Source: Lysobacter sp. KIS68-7 (lineage in GTDB: Bacteria > Pseudomonadota > Gammaproteobacteria > Xanthomonadales > Xanthomonadaceae). From it: 64,000 nt of DNA. The stretch covers positions 1,921,001-1,985,000 of the forward strand of contig NZ_CP089925.1 of NCBI RefSeq assembly GCF_021284745.1, read 5' to 3'. A model generated the notes under the pieces. It did no database searches. It saw only the letters and a list, made by a program, of their open reading frames with translations, and was not told where the DNA came from. A program made the position numbers and the translations under genes. How positions within the stretch are numbered: position 1 is the stretch's first letter; each line of letters opens with the position of its first letter. This document shows positions 26,893-34,754 of this stretch, piece after piece.

Positions 26893-28476
26893 ATGTCGTG
26901 GAAAGCGCTCAAGTGGCCATCCCTGGGACTGCTGCTGCTCGTCGGCCCGGCCCAGGCCACGTTCCATCTCATCAAGATCGTCGAGCTCTTCCCCGGCACG
27001 CCGGCGGCTCCCCAGGCGCAGTACGTCGTCCTGCAGGCCTACGCGGCGGGGCAGAACCTGCTCGGCGGCCATGCGATCACGATCTTCAACAACACCGGGG
27101 GACAGATCGCGAGCTTCACCTTCTCCTCGAACGTTTCCAACAGCGCCAACCAGATGAAGGTGCTGATCGCCACGCCGGAGGCGGAAGCCTTCCTCGGCGT
27201 CCAGGCCAACCTGGAGATCACTGCGCAGCTGCTGCAGCGCGGCGGCAAGGTCTGCTGGGCGGGCACCATCGATTGCGTGTCCTGGGGCAATTACACCGGC
27301 AGCACGACGGGCGTCGGCTCGCCATTCGCTCCTTCGATCGGATTGAGCTCACGGCAAGCCGCATTGCGTCGACTGAACATCGCCGGCGGCGCCACCACGC
27401 TGGAAGCCACCGACGACACCAACAACAGCGCCAACGACTTCCTCTTCGGCGCACTCGCACCGCGCAACAACGCAGGCGTGCTCGGACACGTGCCGGCCGC
27501 GACCTGCGGCAACAACCGCACCGAAGGACTGGAGGCCTGCGACGACGGCGGCAACACCGCCACGGGCGACATGTGCAACAGCACCTGCACCGCAGGCATC
27601 GGCACGTACCACGCGCAGGCGGATTTCAACAACGACGGACGCTCCGACATCCCGTGGCGCAACAGCACCAGCGGCGCGAACACGATCTGGCGTTCGGCGT
27701 ACTCGCCGACCGTACAGTCCGTCACCGCCATCACCAGCAACGCATGGCGCATCGTGGGCGTAGGCGACTTCGACAACAGCGGCACCGCCGACCTGTTGTG
27801 GCGCAACATGACCACGGGTGCGAACGTGATCTGGCGCTCGGGCAACTCCGCGACGCAGACGGCCGTCACTGCGGTGACGAACCTGCAGTTCCGCGTGGTG
27901 GGCGTGGGCGATTTCGACGCCGACGGACGCGCCGATATCGCCTGGCGCAACGACACCACGGGCGCGGACGTGATCTGGCGCAGCGGCAACTCCGCCACGA
28001 CGATCGCGGTCGCGACCCAGACCGGGCCGTGGCGCATCGTGGGCGTGGGCGACTTCAACAAGGACGGACGCGCAGACCTGCTCTGGCGCAACACCACCAC
28101 CGGTCAGAACGTGCTCTGGCGCAGCGGCAGCAGCGCGACGACCACGACGCTCACAACGCTCGCCACCGCATGGAGCGTGGCGGGCGTGGGCGATTTCAGC
28201 GGCGATCGCGCCGACGACATCCTGTGGCGCAATGTCACCACGGGGGCCGATGCGATCTGGCGTTCCGGCAACTCGGCGACGTCGACCGCGGTGACCACGC
28301 AGACCGGCAACGCATGGCGCGTGGTCGCGGTGGCCGATTACAACGGCGACCGCCGCGATGACATCCTCTGGCGCAACTTCAGCACCGGCGCGAACAGGAT
28401 CTGGCGCTCGGGCAACTCGGCCTTGCCGCAGGCCGTGACCACGCAGGCCAGCCAGGCATGGCAGGTGGCGCCGTAG
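26893..28476 (+). CDS. Secreted FG-GAP/VCBS-repeat protein
   Basis: Protein of 527 residues. A signal peptide (about 1-22, ending GPAQA) is followed by a beta-rich domain to about residue 200. A Cys-rich block at about 205-234, with GLEACDDGG and GDMCNSTCT, resembles the DUF4215-type disulfide repeat. Six FG-GAP-like repeats follow, giving a predicted beta-propeller with D-x-D/N-x-D calcium sites such as DFNNDGRSD. ATG 26893 is chosen for the GGGAGG site and the signal peptide. It is probably extracellular or surface-bound; its ligand is unknown. Confidence 0.82.
   Translation: MSWKALKWPSLGLLLLVGPAQATFHLIKIVELFPGTPAAPQAQYVVLQAYAAGQNLLGGHAITIFNNTGGQIASFTFSSNVSNSANQMKVLIATPEAEAFLGVQANLEITAQLLQRGGKVCWAGTIDCVSWGNYTGSTTGVGSPFAPSIGLSSRQAALRRLNIAGGATTLEATDDTNNSANDFLFGALAPRNNAGVLGHVPAATCGNNRTEGLEACDDGGNTATGDMCNSTCTAGIGTYHAQADFNNDGRSDIPWRNSTSGANTIWRSAYSPTVQSVTAITSNAWRIVGVGDFDNSGTADLLWRNMTTGANVIWRSGNSATQTAVTAVTNLQFRVVGVGDFDADGRADIAWRNDTTGADVIWRSGNSATTIAVATQTGPWRIVGVGDFNKDGRADLLWRNTTTGQNVLWRSGSSATTTTLTTLATAWSVAGVGDFSGDRADDILWRNVTTGADAIWRSGNSATSTAVTTQTGNAWRVVAVADYNGDRRDDILWRNFSTGANRIWRSGNSALPQAVTTQASQAWQVAP
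27619..28473 (+). repeat. Six coding repeats of 46-48 codons (FG-GAP-like blades)
   Basis: Six in-frame units share the plan GDF-x-x-DGRAD-I-x-WRN-x-TTGA-x-x-IWRSGNSA, followed by a Thr-rich strand and a W/F-RIVGV end. Unit boundaries fall near each GVGDF. Divergence between units is clear at the nucleotide level, so this is an old coding array and not a recent expansion. Confidence 0.85.
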
Positions 28477-28479
28477 CGC

Positions 28480-28668
28480 TTACTCCCAGTCGTGCCCGCC
28501 GGGTTCGGTCGCCAGCGTGGGCATGTTGAGCGAGGTTTCGATCTCCGAGAGCAGCATCTCGGTGATCGCCTCGCCGATGCGGGCTTCCCAGTCGCGCAGC
28601 TGCGTGCCGTCGGCGTGGTGCGCCCCGCGCATCTCCGCCAGGACGAGTTCGATCTTCTTGAAGTTCAT
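28480..28668 (-). CDS. Small conserved-looking protein of unknown function
   Basis: Protein of 62 residues starting MNFKKIELVLAEMR, predicted mostly helical, with an acidic C-terminus ending GGHDWE. There is no signal peptide, Cys or membrane segment. The ATG at 28668 is used; the open frame adds MAA upstream. It is convergent with the FG-GAP gene, with three bases between stops. Gene status rests on the tight fit between neighbours and a protein-like composition. Confidence 0.6.
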   Translation of the reverse strand: MNFKKIELVLAEMRGAHHADGTQLRDWEARIGEAITEMLLSEIETSLNMPTLATEPGGHDWE

Positions 28669-28764
28669 GGCCGCCAACCCAACGGGATCCCCTGATCGGG
28701 TTACGTTGTAAGCGCCCCCGTGAGGCCAGCGTGAGAATCCCGGCGGGTCGCCGACGAATTGCGC

Positions 28765-29838
28765 TTACTGGGCGACGAACAGCGCCGCGATCTTTTTTGC
28801 AGTGCGGTAAGGCTCGGGCTCGTTGCGGTTGGTGAGCACCACCACCGTGAGGTGGCGCTGCGGGTAACGCACGATGACGTTGCGGAACCCCACGGTTTCG
28901 CCCGAATGCCACAGGGTTTCGCCGGTGATGCGCCAGCCGAAGCCGTACTCGACGTCGGGTTCGTCCGTCTTGGTCGCCGGTGTAAAGGCCTGTTTCCAGC
29001 TGGCGGCGTGCAGGAGCCGTTCGTCGTAGAGCGCGGCGTCCCAGTGCTGCAGGTCGTCGATGGAAGAATAGATGCCGCCGTCGCCGAGCACGGCGCTGGT
29101 GGTGCTCTGGTCGGTGCGCGTCCAGCGCCCGTCCTCCCGGGTGTAGCCGTAGGCGCGATGGGCGACGGTGGAGATGCCGTTCTCGTAGGCCACCGTGTGA
29201 TGCATGCCCAAGGGTTCGAAGATGTGGTCGTGCAGGAAGTCGGCGTAACGCTGGCCCGAGGCCTTTTCGACGATCAGGGAGAGCAGGGCGTAGCCGCTGT
29301 TGCTGTAGCGGTAACCCTTGCCGGGCGCGAAGTACGTGCGGGTCTCGTGCGAAAGCAACTCGAGCACGCCGCTGTCGTGGATCTGCGCCGTGTCCTTCGG
29401 ATCCATCAGGTCTTCGTAGTCGATCAGGCCCGAGGTGTGCGTGAGCAGGTGGCGGATGGTGATGTTGGATTGCGGCAGCGAAGGCAGCCAGCGCTGCACC
29501 GGGTCGTCGATGGACAGCTTGCCCTGCTCGGCGAGCATCAGGATCGCGGCGGAGTTGAACTGCTTGCTCACCGAGGCAAGGCGGAAGTTGGTGGCAGGCG
29601 TGATCGCCTCGCGCGCTTCCAGGTTCGCCATGCCGTAACTCTTGCGCACGATGGCCTGGCCGTCGCGCACCACCAGCACCGATGCACCGGGGCCGTCGCC
29701 CGCGTAGTCGTGCATGAGTGCGTCGATCCTGCTTTCGACGGATTTGTTGTCCGCGGTGGTGCCTTCCATGGGCGAGGCTCCCGTCGCGCAGCCGGCGAGC
29801 AGGAGGGCGGACAGGGGGATCCAGGCAGGCGCGCGCAT
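28765..29838 (-). CDS. Serine hydrolase lipoprotein (class C beta-lactamase fold)
   Basis: Protein of 357 residues with a lipobox LLAGC near residue 17. The serine-hydrolase motifs are present: SVSK (nucleophile Ser and Lys), YSN within KGYRYSNSGY, and a third-box equivalent HSGET. Relatives include esterases, D-amino peptidases and true beta-lactamases; this sequence cannot separate them. The lipid anchor favours a periplasmic envelope role. It is followed downstream by nothing on the same strand for about 100 bases. Confidence 0.86.
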   Translation of the reverse strand: MRAPAWIPLSALLLAGCATGASPMEGTTADNKSVESRIDALMHDYAGDGPGASVLVVRDGQAIVRKSYGMANLEAREAITPATNFRLASVSKQFNSAAILMLAEQGKLSIDDPVQRWLPSLPQSNITIRHLLTHTSGLIDYEDLMDPKDTAQIHDSGVLELLSHETRTYFAPGKGYRYSNSGYALLSLIVEKASGQRYADFLHDHIFEPLGMHHTVAYENGISTVAHRAYGYTREDGRWTRTDQSTTSAVLGDGGIYSSIDDLQHWDAALYDERLLHAASWKQAFTPATKTDEPDVEYGFGWRITGETLWHSGETVGFRNVIVRYPQRHLTVVVLTNRNEPEPYRTAKKIAALFVAQ

Positions 29839-29869
29839 CGCGCGATGGTAGCCGTTGTTGCAGAGCTAC

Positions 29870-30352
29870 CTATGGTGCAGCGCGGCGAATGGGCTGGGCG
29901 AGTTGCTTGGACAGGCGGATCGCGTCGATGCGCCCGGCGTAATAGCGCGAGACCACGCCCTGGATGCGATAGCCCAGGGTCCGGTAGAAGGCGATCGCCC
30001 CGGGGTTGTCGGCGCGGCATTCCACGTCGATGCGGGCCACGCCCGCCACGCGCGCGCTGTCCTCGAGCCACTGGACCAGGTGCCGCCCGAGCCCCTTGTG
30101 GCGTTGCGTGGGCTGCACGCCGAGGAGCACCAGGTGGGCCGTGGTGTCCCCGTACTGCATGATCCCGAACCCGTGCAGCCCGCCATGCACATGGACCACG
30201 GCCACGTTGGTCGTGCGGCTCTGGATGGCGGCGAGCACGCGGATGGGCGTGTAACGCCAGACCAGCCCGTCCTCGATGTAGTCCCGGGACAGGGCCGCGA
30301 TGGCGTGGGCGTCCTCGCGCGTGGCGAGCCGGATGGTGGGGAGGGCGAGCAT
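29870..30352 (-). CDS. GNAT-family N-acetyltransferase
   Basis: Protein of 160 residues. The acetyl-CoA loop is VQPTQRHKGLGRHLVQWL, followed by ARIDVECRADNPGAIAFYRTLGYRI, a pattern common in RimI-like enzymes. The substrate is unknown. It lies 31 bases upstream of the serine hydrolase lipoprotein on the same strand and may share its transcript. Confidence 0.86.
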   Translation of the reverse strand: MLALPTIRLATREDAHAIAALSRDYIEDGLVWRYTPIRVLAAIQSRTTNVAVVHVHGGLHGFGIMQYGDTTAHLVLLGVQPTQRHKGLGRHLVQWLEDSARVAGVARIDVECRADNPGAIAFYRTLGYRIQGVVSRYYAGRIDAIRLSKQLAQPIRRAAP

Positions 30353-30471
30353 GGGAGCGCGAGCCTACAAGGGTGGGCTACATGCATTTCGTCAAGATTC
30401 GGATGCAAAAATTTCACTGCGGATTACCTTTCCGCGCGCACGCTCGGGCCCTCGAAAACGGAGGCCGGATC

Positions 30472-31230
30472 ATGCATCGTCCGTCGTTTTTCCCGCTCGC
30501 GGCGACCCTCGCGCTGGCCGCCCCCTTCACGGCCGGCGCCGCCACGCCGCACCAGCCGCAGTTCCGCATCGACAACTTCCATGCCCCCCTGCGCATCGAC
30601 AACCCGCTGTCGGCCATGAAACCCGGCACGCGCACGGTCACCTTCGAACTCGAGGATGGCGAGTGCAAGGTCAACGACGTGGTGGTGACGAACACCGCCA
30701 AGCGCGATTTCAAGGGGATCTACGCAGGCATCGCCGCGCGCGCGGTGGTCGACCGCGTGTGGAGCGACCCGACCTGCAAGGGCAAGCGCACGTTGTTGCT
30801 GGAAGACACCGTCGACTATTACGGGCAGGACAACGGCGGCAACGTCTGGTACTTCGGCGAGAAGACCGTCGAGTACACCTACGACGACGCAGGCCATCGC
30901 ACGAGCAGCGACTCCGCGGGTTCGTGGATCGCGGGCAACGATGGCGCGCTGGCGGGCATCGTCATGCTGGCCAGGCCGATGGTCGGTCAGTTCTATCGCC
31001 AGGAATTCCTTGCGGGCGAAGCGGAGGATGAAGCCTTGGTCGTCAACGTCGGCATCCACGCATCGACCGGGCTCGGCGATTTCTCCGGCTGCGTCCGCAC
31101 GCGCGAGACGACCGAACTGTCGCCCGGCGACGTCGAGTACAAGACCTATTGCCCGAACGTCGGCACCGTGCGCGTCGAAGCGCCCTCGGTGCATGGCGGC
31201 GCCGAGCTGGTGGTGATCACGTCGCTGTAG
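30472..31230 (+). CDS. Secreted protein of unknown function
   Basis: Protein of 252 residues with a signal peptide (about 1-23, ending AGAA). The mature part is rich in beta-type sequence with four Cys (GECKVND, PTCKG, SGCVRT, TYCPN) that could form two disulfides. No family is recognised. ATG 30472 has GGAGG 10 bases upstream, which decides the start. It is divergent from the GNAT gene and followed by the dipeptidase gene on the same strand 40 bases later. Confidence 0.72.
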   Translation: MHRPSFFPLAATLALAAPFTAGAATPHQPQFRIDNFHAPLRIDNPLSAMKPGTRTVTFELEDGECKVNDVVVTNTAKRDFKGIYAGIAARAVVDRVWSDPTCKGKRTLLLEDTVDYYGQDNGGNVWYFGEKTVEYTYDDAGHRTSSDSAGSWIAGNDGALAGIVMLARPMVGQFYRQEFLAGEAEDEALVVNVGIHASTGLGDFSGCVRTRETTELSPGDVEYKTYCPNVGTVRVEAPSVHGGAELVVITSL

Positions 31231-31270
31231 CGGTACCGTGCGCCCGGAGACACTCCCGGGGCACGAAGCG

Positions 31271-31987
31271 ATGAGCAGGACGTTGCGGTTGTTGGCCGTA
31301 TCGTTGTTGTTGGCGGGCTGCGCGACGTCGCAGCCCGCGAGGCCGCGCGTTTCACCCGCGACCACACCGGAAGAAGCGGGGCTCGTCGACGTGCGTTCGC
31401 TGGTGCCCGACATCGAGCTCGACATGCGCTACGCGAGCGCGAACAACTTCACCGGTGCGCCGGTGGAGGGTTACGACGCGCCGCGCTGTTATCTGTTGCG
31501 GCCTGCGGCGGAAGCGTTGGCGAAGGTGGAACGCGCGCTGCGTGAGCGCCACATGCGATTGCGTTTGTACGATTGCTATCGCCCGGTGCGCGCGGTGCAG
31601 CGTTTCGTGGCGTGGACGCAGGCGCCGGAGGATGGGCGAACGAAGGCGGCGTATTACCCGGGGTTCGAGCGGCGCACTTTGTTGGGCGATTACATCGCGC
31701 CGACGTCGGGGCACAGTCGTGCGGCGACGGTGGATCTCGGGTTGTTGCAATGCGATGCGCAAGGGGCGGGGTGCGAGCCGATCGACATGGGCACGACGTT
31801 CGACTACTTCGATACGCTCGCGAATACGGATTCGCCGAAGGCGACTGCGCAGCAGCGCGCGAATCGACATGTGTTGGTGGACGCGATGGCGCAGGGCGGC
31901 TTTCGCAACTATCCGATGGAGTGGTGGCACTTCACCTTGAACCCGGAGCCGACGCCGGACGTGATGTACGACGTGCCGGTGCGGTGA
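31271..31987 (+). CDS. D-alanyl-D-alanine dipeptidase lipoprotein (VanX/DdpX type)
   Basis: Zinc peptidase of the M15D family, 238 residues, with a lipobox LLAGC near residue 17. Metal ligands are visible as SGHSRAATVDLG (His and Asp) and EWWHF (Glu and His), and the catalytic Arg region is YDCYRPVRAVQRF. Such enzymes split D-Ala-D-Ala; in VanX this supports glycopeptide resistance, but chromosomal copies more often recycle peptidoglycan. No van-type regulators or ligase are adjacent, so a cell-wall recycling role is more likely. ATG 31271 follows the signal peptide logic. Confidence 0.88.
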   Translation: MSRTLRLLAVSLLLAGCATSQPARPRVSPATTPEEAGLVDVRSLVPDIELDMRYASANNFTGAPVEGYDAPRCYLLRPAAEALAKVERALRERHMRLRLYDCYRPVRAVQRFVAWTQAPEDGRTKAAYYPGFERRTLLGDYIAPTSGHSRAATVDLGLLQCDAQGAGCEPIDMGTTFDYFDTLANTDSPKATAQQRANRHVLVDAMAQGGFRNYPMEWWHFTLNPEPTPDVMYDVPVR

Positions 31988-31994
31988 CAGCCTC

Positions 31995-32552
31995 CACCAG
32001 ATGGGCGGATCGCCATGAGGTGCCATGTGTGTCTTGTCCACTCCATACGACAAGTCGCGGCCAAGACACACACGACACCTCACGTCGCTCCGCTCGCGAT
32101 TTGACGATCTCGCGGAGCGTCTGGGGTCGTGGGCGCGTCGCCATCCATTCCATGCGCGCCTACACCGTAAATTCTGATGGACGGCCCGTCACCCACCTCG
32201 GCGCTGCGCCGTCGCGTGCGTCACCTTCGGCAGGCAACGTGCCTAGCGAGGTTTGTGAGCACGCCCCTTCGGACCGAAGGGGCGCCCCCTGAATTGATAT
32301 CTAGGCACCTTGCCCTCCGAAGCGGGACGCACATGCCGATGCAGCGAGCGAGGGGGCAAAGTGCCGTCCTTCCGTAGCCGGAAGTTGGCGCACGCGATCG
32401 CATCGCGGTCGCACGTGGCTCCCAGACGCTCCGCGCAAACATCAAGTCGCGAGCGGAGCGACGCGAGACGTCGTGTGTGTCTTGGCCGCGACTTGTCGTA
32501 TGGAGTGGACAAGACACACACGACGGCTCGTGGCGGTCCGCCCATCTTGTGG
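31995..32552. repeat. Giant imperfect palindrome, about 558 bp, between convergent genes
   Basis: The 577-base gap 31988-32564 is almost entirely one inverted repeat with its axis at 32273. A 50-base block at 32027-32076 is repeated exactly, inverted, at 32470-32519. GTGCCTAG (32239-32246) mirrors CTAGGCAC (32301-32308). The centre is a perfect 11-bp stem with one unpaired base (32262-32284). Each arm also has an internal hairpin, GTGTGTCTTG with CAAGACACAC. There is no transposase and no convincing open frame. It sits between the stop of the dipeptidase gene and the stop of the convergent Cys-rich gene. Confidence 0.88.
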
Positions 32553-32564
32553 AGCGCGGGCAGC

Positions 32565-32900
32565 TCAGCCGCCCAAGCCCCCCAGCGGCGCCGGCGTCGC
32601 GACGCACTTTTCTTCCACCACGCTGTAGGCCTCGCCTTGCGGGCAGACGCGCTCCTTCTCCTTTTGCGCCTGGCTCTGGGACACGCATCGCTGCGCGCTC
32701 TCGTCGCAACGCTTCTTCGCAGAACACATCGGCCGAGCCGCGGGCTGGCACTGGTTCCTGCCAGGATTGCCGACGCAGCGCTCCACCCCGTTGCACCAGA
32801 CCCCATCCTGGCAATCGTGGTCGGTGATGCAGGACTGGGCGAAGGCGCTGCCGGAAAAAGCGAGGGCAAGTGCGAACAGGGCAATCGGACGGAGCGACAT
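32565..32900 (-). CDS. Small secreted Cys-rich protein
   Basis: Protein of 111 residues with a signal peptide (about 1-21, ending GSAFAQ). The mature part has eight Cys in a spaced pattern (SCITDHDCQDGVWCNGVERC, then four more), like small disulfide-rich modules seen in secreted bacterial proteins. The C-terminus is Pro/Gly-rich. No function is known. It ends 12 bases from the giant palindrome. Confidence 0.72.
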   Translation of the reverse strand: MSLRPIALFALALAFSGSAFAQSCITDHDCQDGVWCNGVERCVGNPGRNQCQPAARPMCSAKKRCDESAQRCVSQSQAQKEKERVCPQGEAYSVVEEKCVATPAPLGGLGG

Positions 32901-32960
32901 GGGCGATCTCGCGCGAGGGCGTTCGCCTGTGTCAACGCGCGGGGCTACGAGACACGGCCA

Positions 32961-33494
32961 CTACAACGTCGACGTCACCTCGCCACCGTTCGAGCGAAGC
33001 AACTCCGCCGCGTGGTGGCGCTGGTCGGCCGAGAACGCATGCACCACCACGGTCGTGTTGCCCGCCGCCATCGCATCACGGGTGGCCTGCACATAGCGAT
33101 CGTGGTCCGGGCGGAGGGACACCAGGCCACCCAACATCAGTCCTGCGACGCCGCCGAAGAACATCATCACGAGCGCAGCGGCCACGGACGAGTTGACGAT
33201 GAAGGGAATGCCGCGCGCATACAACGCCGCGAACGCCAGCAGGCCTACGACGATGCCCGCGACACCGAGCTTGACGTGCGCGACGACGATCGTTCGCCAG
33301 ATCCCGCGACTCTCGGGTTCCAGCTTGCGACCCGGGTGCGCGTCGGCAGGCGTGATCACCTGAACCTGGGCGGCGCCCAGCGACAAGGCCGCAGCCACGC
33401 CCTGCGCCGCCTGCCGCGCAGCCGATTCGTTAGTGAATACGGCAGCGACTTTGCTGTTGCTCAGCTCGCCGGTGATGGAAGAGGGATGCGACAT
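32961..33494 (-). CDS. Membrane protein of unknown function with a stress-protein-like N-terminus
   Basis: Protein of 177 residues. The N-terminal region (VAAVFTNESAARQAAQGV) resembles the general-stress YflT-type domain. Two hydrophobic segments follow, VKLGVAGIVVGLLAFAALYA and VAAALVMMFFGGVAGLMLGG, and then a soluble C-terminal part. ATG 33494 (MSHPSS) is chosen over the upstream frame because an AGGAGG site precedes it at 33502-33507 on this strand. Function unknown. Confidence 0.7.
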   Translation of the reverse strand: MSHPSSITGELSNSKVAAVFTNESAARQAAQGVAAALSLGAAQVQVITPADAHPGRKLEPESRGIWRTIVVAHVKLGVAGIVVGLLAFAALYARGIPFIVNSSVAAALVMMFFGGVAGLMLGGLVSLRPDHDRYVQATRDAMAAGNTTVVVHAFSADQRHHAAELLRSNGGEVTSTL

Positions 33495-33560
33495 GGGGAC
33501 CTCCTGCCGCGACGACCACCGCAAGCATCGCAGGTCCCCGGTCCTCGTTACGTGAGCGCA

Positions 33561-34379
33561 TCAACTCCTGAAAAACGCCAGCAAATCCGGATTGATCACA
33601 TCGCCGTGCGTCGTGCACATCCCGTGCGGGAATCCCTTGTAGACCTTCAGCGTCGCGTTCTTCAGCAGCTTGCTCGAGAGCATCGCCGAATCGGCAATCG
33701 GCACGATCTGGTCGTCGTCGCCGTGCAAGACGAGCGACGGCACCGTGATCTGCTTCAGGTCTTCGGTGAAGTCGGTTTCCGAGAACGCCTTGATGCATTC
33801 GTAATGTGCGTTGGCCGCGCCCACCATCGCCTGGCGCCACCAGTTCTGGCGGATCGGTTCGGACAGCGGCGTGCCTTCGCGATTGAAGCCGTAGAAGGGG
33901 ATCGGGAAGTCCCAGTAGAACGCGGCGCGATTGGCTGCCAAACCCTTGCGCAATCCATCGAAGACTTCGAGCGGCGTGCCGCCGGGGTTCTTGTCGCTCT
34001 TCACCATCACGGGCGGCACGGCGCCGATGAGCACGAGCTTCGCAGCGCGGCCCTTGCCATGCTTCGCGACGTAATGCGCCGCTTCGCCACCGCCCGTGGA
34101 ATGGCCGACGTGGATCGCGTCGCGCAAGTCGAGGTGTTCCGCGAGAGCGGCGACGTCGGCCGCATACGTGTCCATCTCATGGCCGCCCGATGTTTGCGTG
34201 GAGCGACCATGCCCGCGACGGTCGTGCGCGATGACGCGGAATCCCTGCGCGAGGAAGAACAACATCTGTCCATCCCAATCGTCGCCGCTCAACGGCCAGC
34301 CGTGATGGAAGACGATGGGTTGGCCCTTGCCCCAATCCTTGTAGAAGATCTTCGTGCCGTCGCCGGTGGTGATGTGCAT
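33561..34379 (-). CDS. Alpha/beta hydrolase (non-haem chloroperoxidase/aryl-esterase type)
   Basis: Protein of 272 residues. The oxyanion region HHGWPLSGDDWDGQM, nucleophile elbow GHSTGGG, acid in HGDDDQIVP and His near YKGFPHGM fit the cofactor-free perhydrolase/esterase family. There is no signal peptide, so it is cytosolic. Peroxidase activity in this family is usually secondary to esterase activity. It is divergent from the broken SDR gene, with 65 bases between. Confidence 0.9.
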   Translation of the reverse strand: MHITTGDGTKIFYKDWGKGQPIVFHHGWPLSGDDWDGQMLFFLAQGFRVIAHDRRGHGRSTQTSGGHEMDTYAADVAALAEHLDLRDAIHVGHSTGGGEAAHYVAKHGKGRAAKLVLIGAVPPVMVKSDKNPGGTPLEVFDGLRKGLAANRAAFYWDFPIPFYGFNREGTPLSEPIRQNWWRQAMVGAANAHYECIKAFSETDFTEDLKQITVPSLVLHGDDDQIVPIADSAMLSSKLLKNATLKVYKGFPHGMCTTHGDVINPDLLAFFRS

Positions 34380-34444
34380 GGTCGCTTGCGTCCTGGGCGT
34401 GGAGTCGCGAACTCTCGCACTCGAGTCGTTAAAGGAGAGCGCAC

Positions 34445-34753
34445 ATGAAAATCGTCGTCATCGGTGGCACCGGCCGTATCGGCAGCCGCGTGGTGCAACG
34501 TTTGAGTGAAGCGGGGCACGAAGCCGTGGCGGCCGCACCGCAGACGGGCGTCGACATCCTCAGCGGCAAAGGCCTGGACGAGGCGATGGCGGGCACGTCC
34601 GTCGTGGTGGACCTGACCAACTCGCGCACGTTCACGGGCGAAGCGCCGCTCGCGTTCTTCCGCACGGCCGGTACGCACCTCATCGCCTCCGATCGGCGAT
34701 CCCGACGCGTTGCGTGGTTCGCGCAGTCCGATTACGCGAGACCGAGGCCGTAA
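34445..34753 (+). pseudogene. Truncated SDR/NmrA-type NAD(P)-binding gene
   Basis: The frame starts like a normal atypical SDR: MKIVVIGGTGRIGSRVVQRL with the nucleotide-binding GGTGRIGS, preceded by AAGGAGA. After about 82 residues the family-like sequence stops at GTHLIASD, and the rest (RRSRRVAWFAQSDYARPRP) is not family-like. Full-length relatives have about 250 residues. The stop is one base from the end of the convergent NHL-protein gene, so a deletion has probably joined the two. Activity is unlikely. Confidence 0.7.
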
Positions 34754-34754
34754 G

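Noticed and set aside
25590-28361. Plus-strand open frame of 923 codons crossing the photolyase and the exported protein gene
   Set aside because: It runs antisense to two well-supported genes and out of frame through the FG-GAP gene.
27619-28473. Possible CRISPR-like or satellite array
   Set aside because: The repeats are in-frame protein blades of 46-48 codons with divergent DNA, not short identical repeats with spacers.
31271-31987. Vancomycin-resistance gene cluster around the VanX-type dipeptidase
   Set aside because: No ligase, dehydrogenase or two-component regulator of the van type is adjacent.
32221-32935. Minus-strand frames extending the Cys-rich gene into the palindrome
   Set aside because: They are in other frames than the signal-peptide protein and follow the repeat sequence only.
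32310-34448. Plus-strand open frame of 712 codons starting in the giant palindrome
   Set aside because: It is antisense to the Cys-rich, membrane and hydrolase genes and has no family features.
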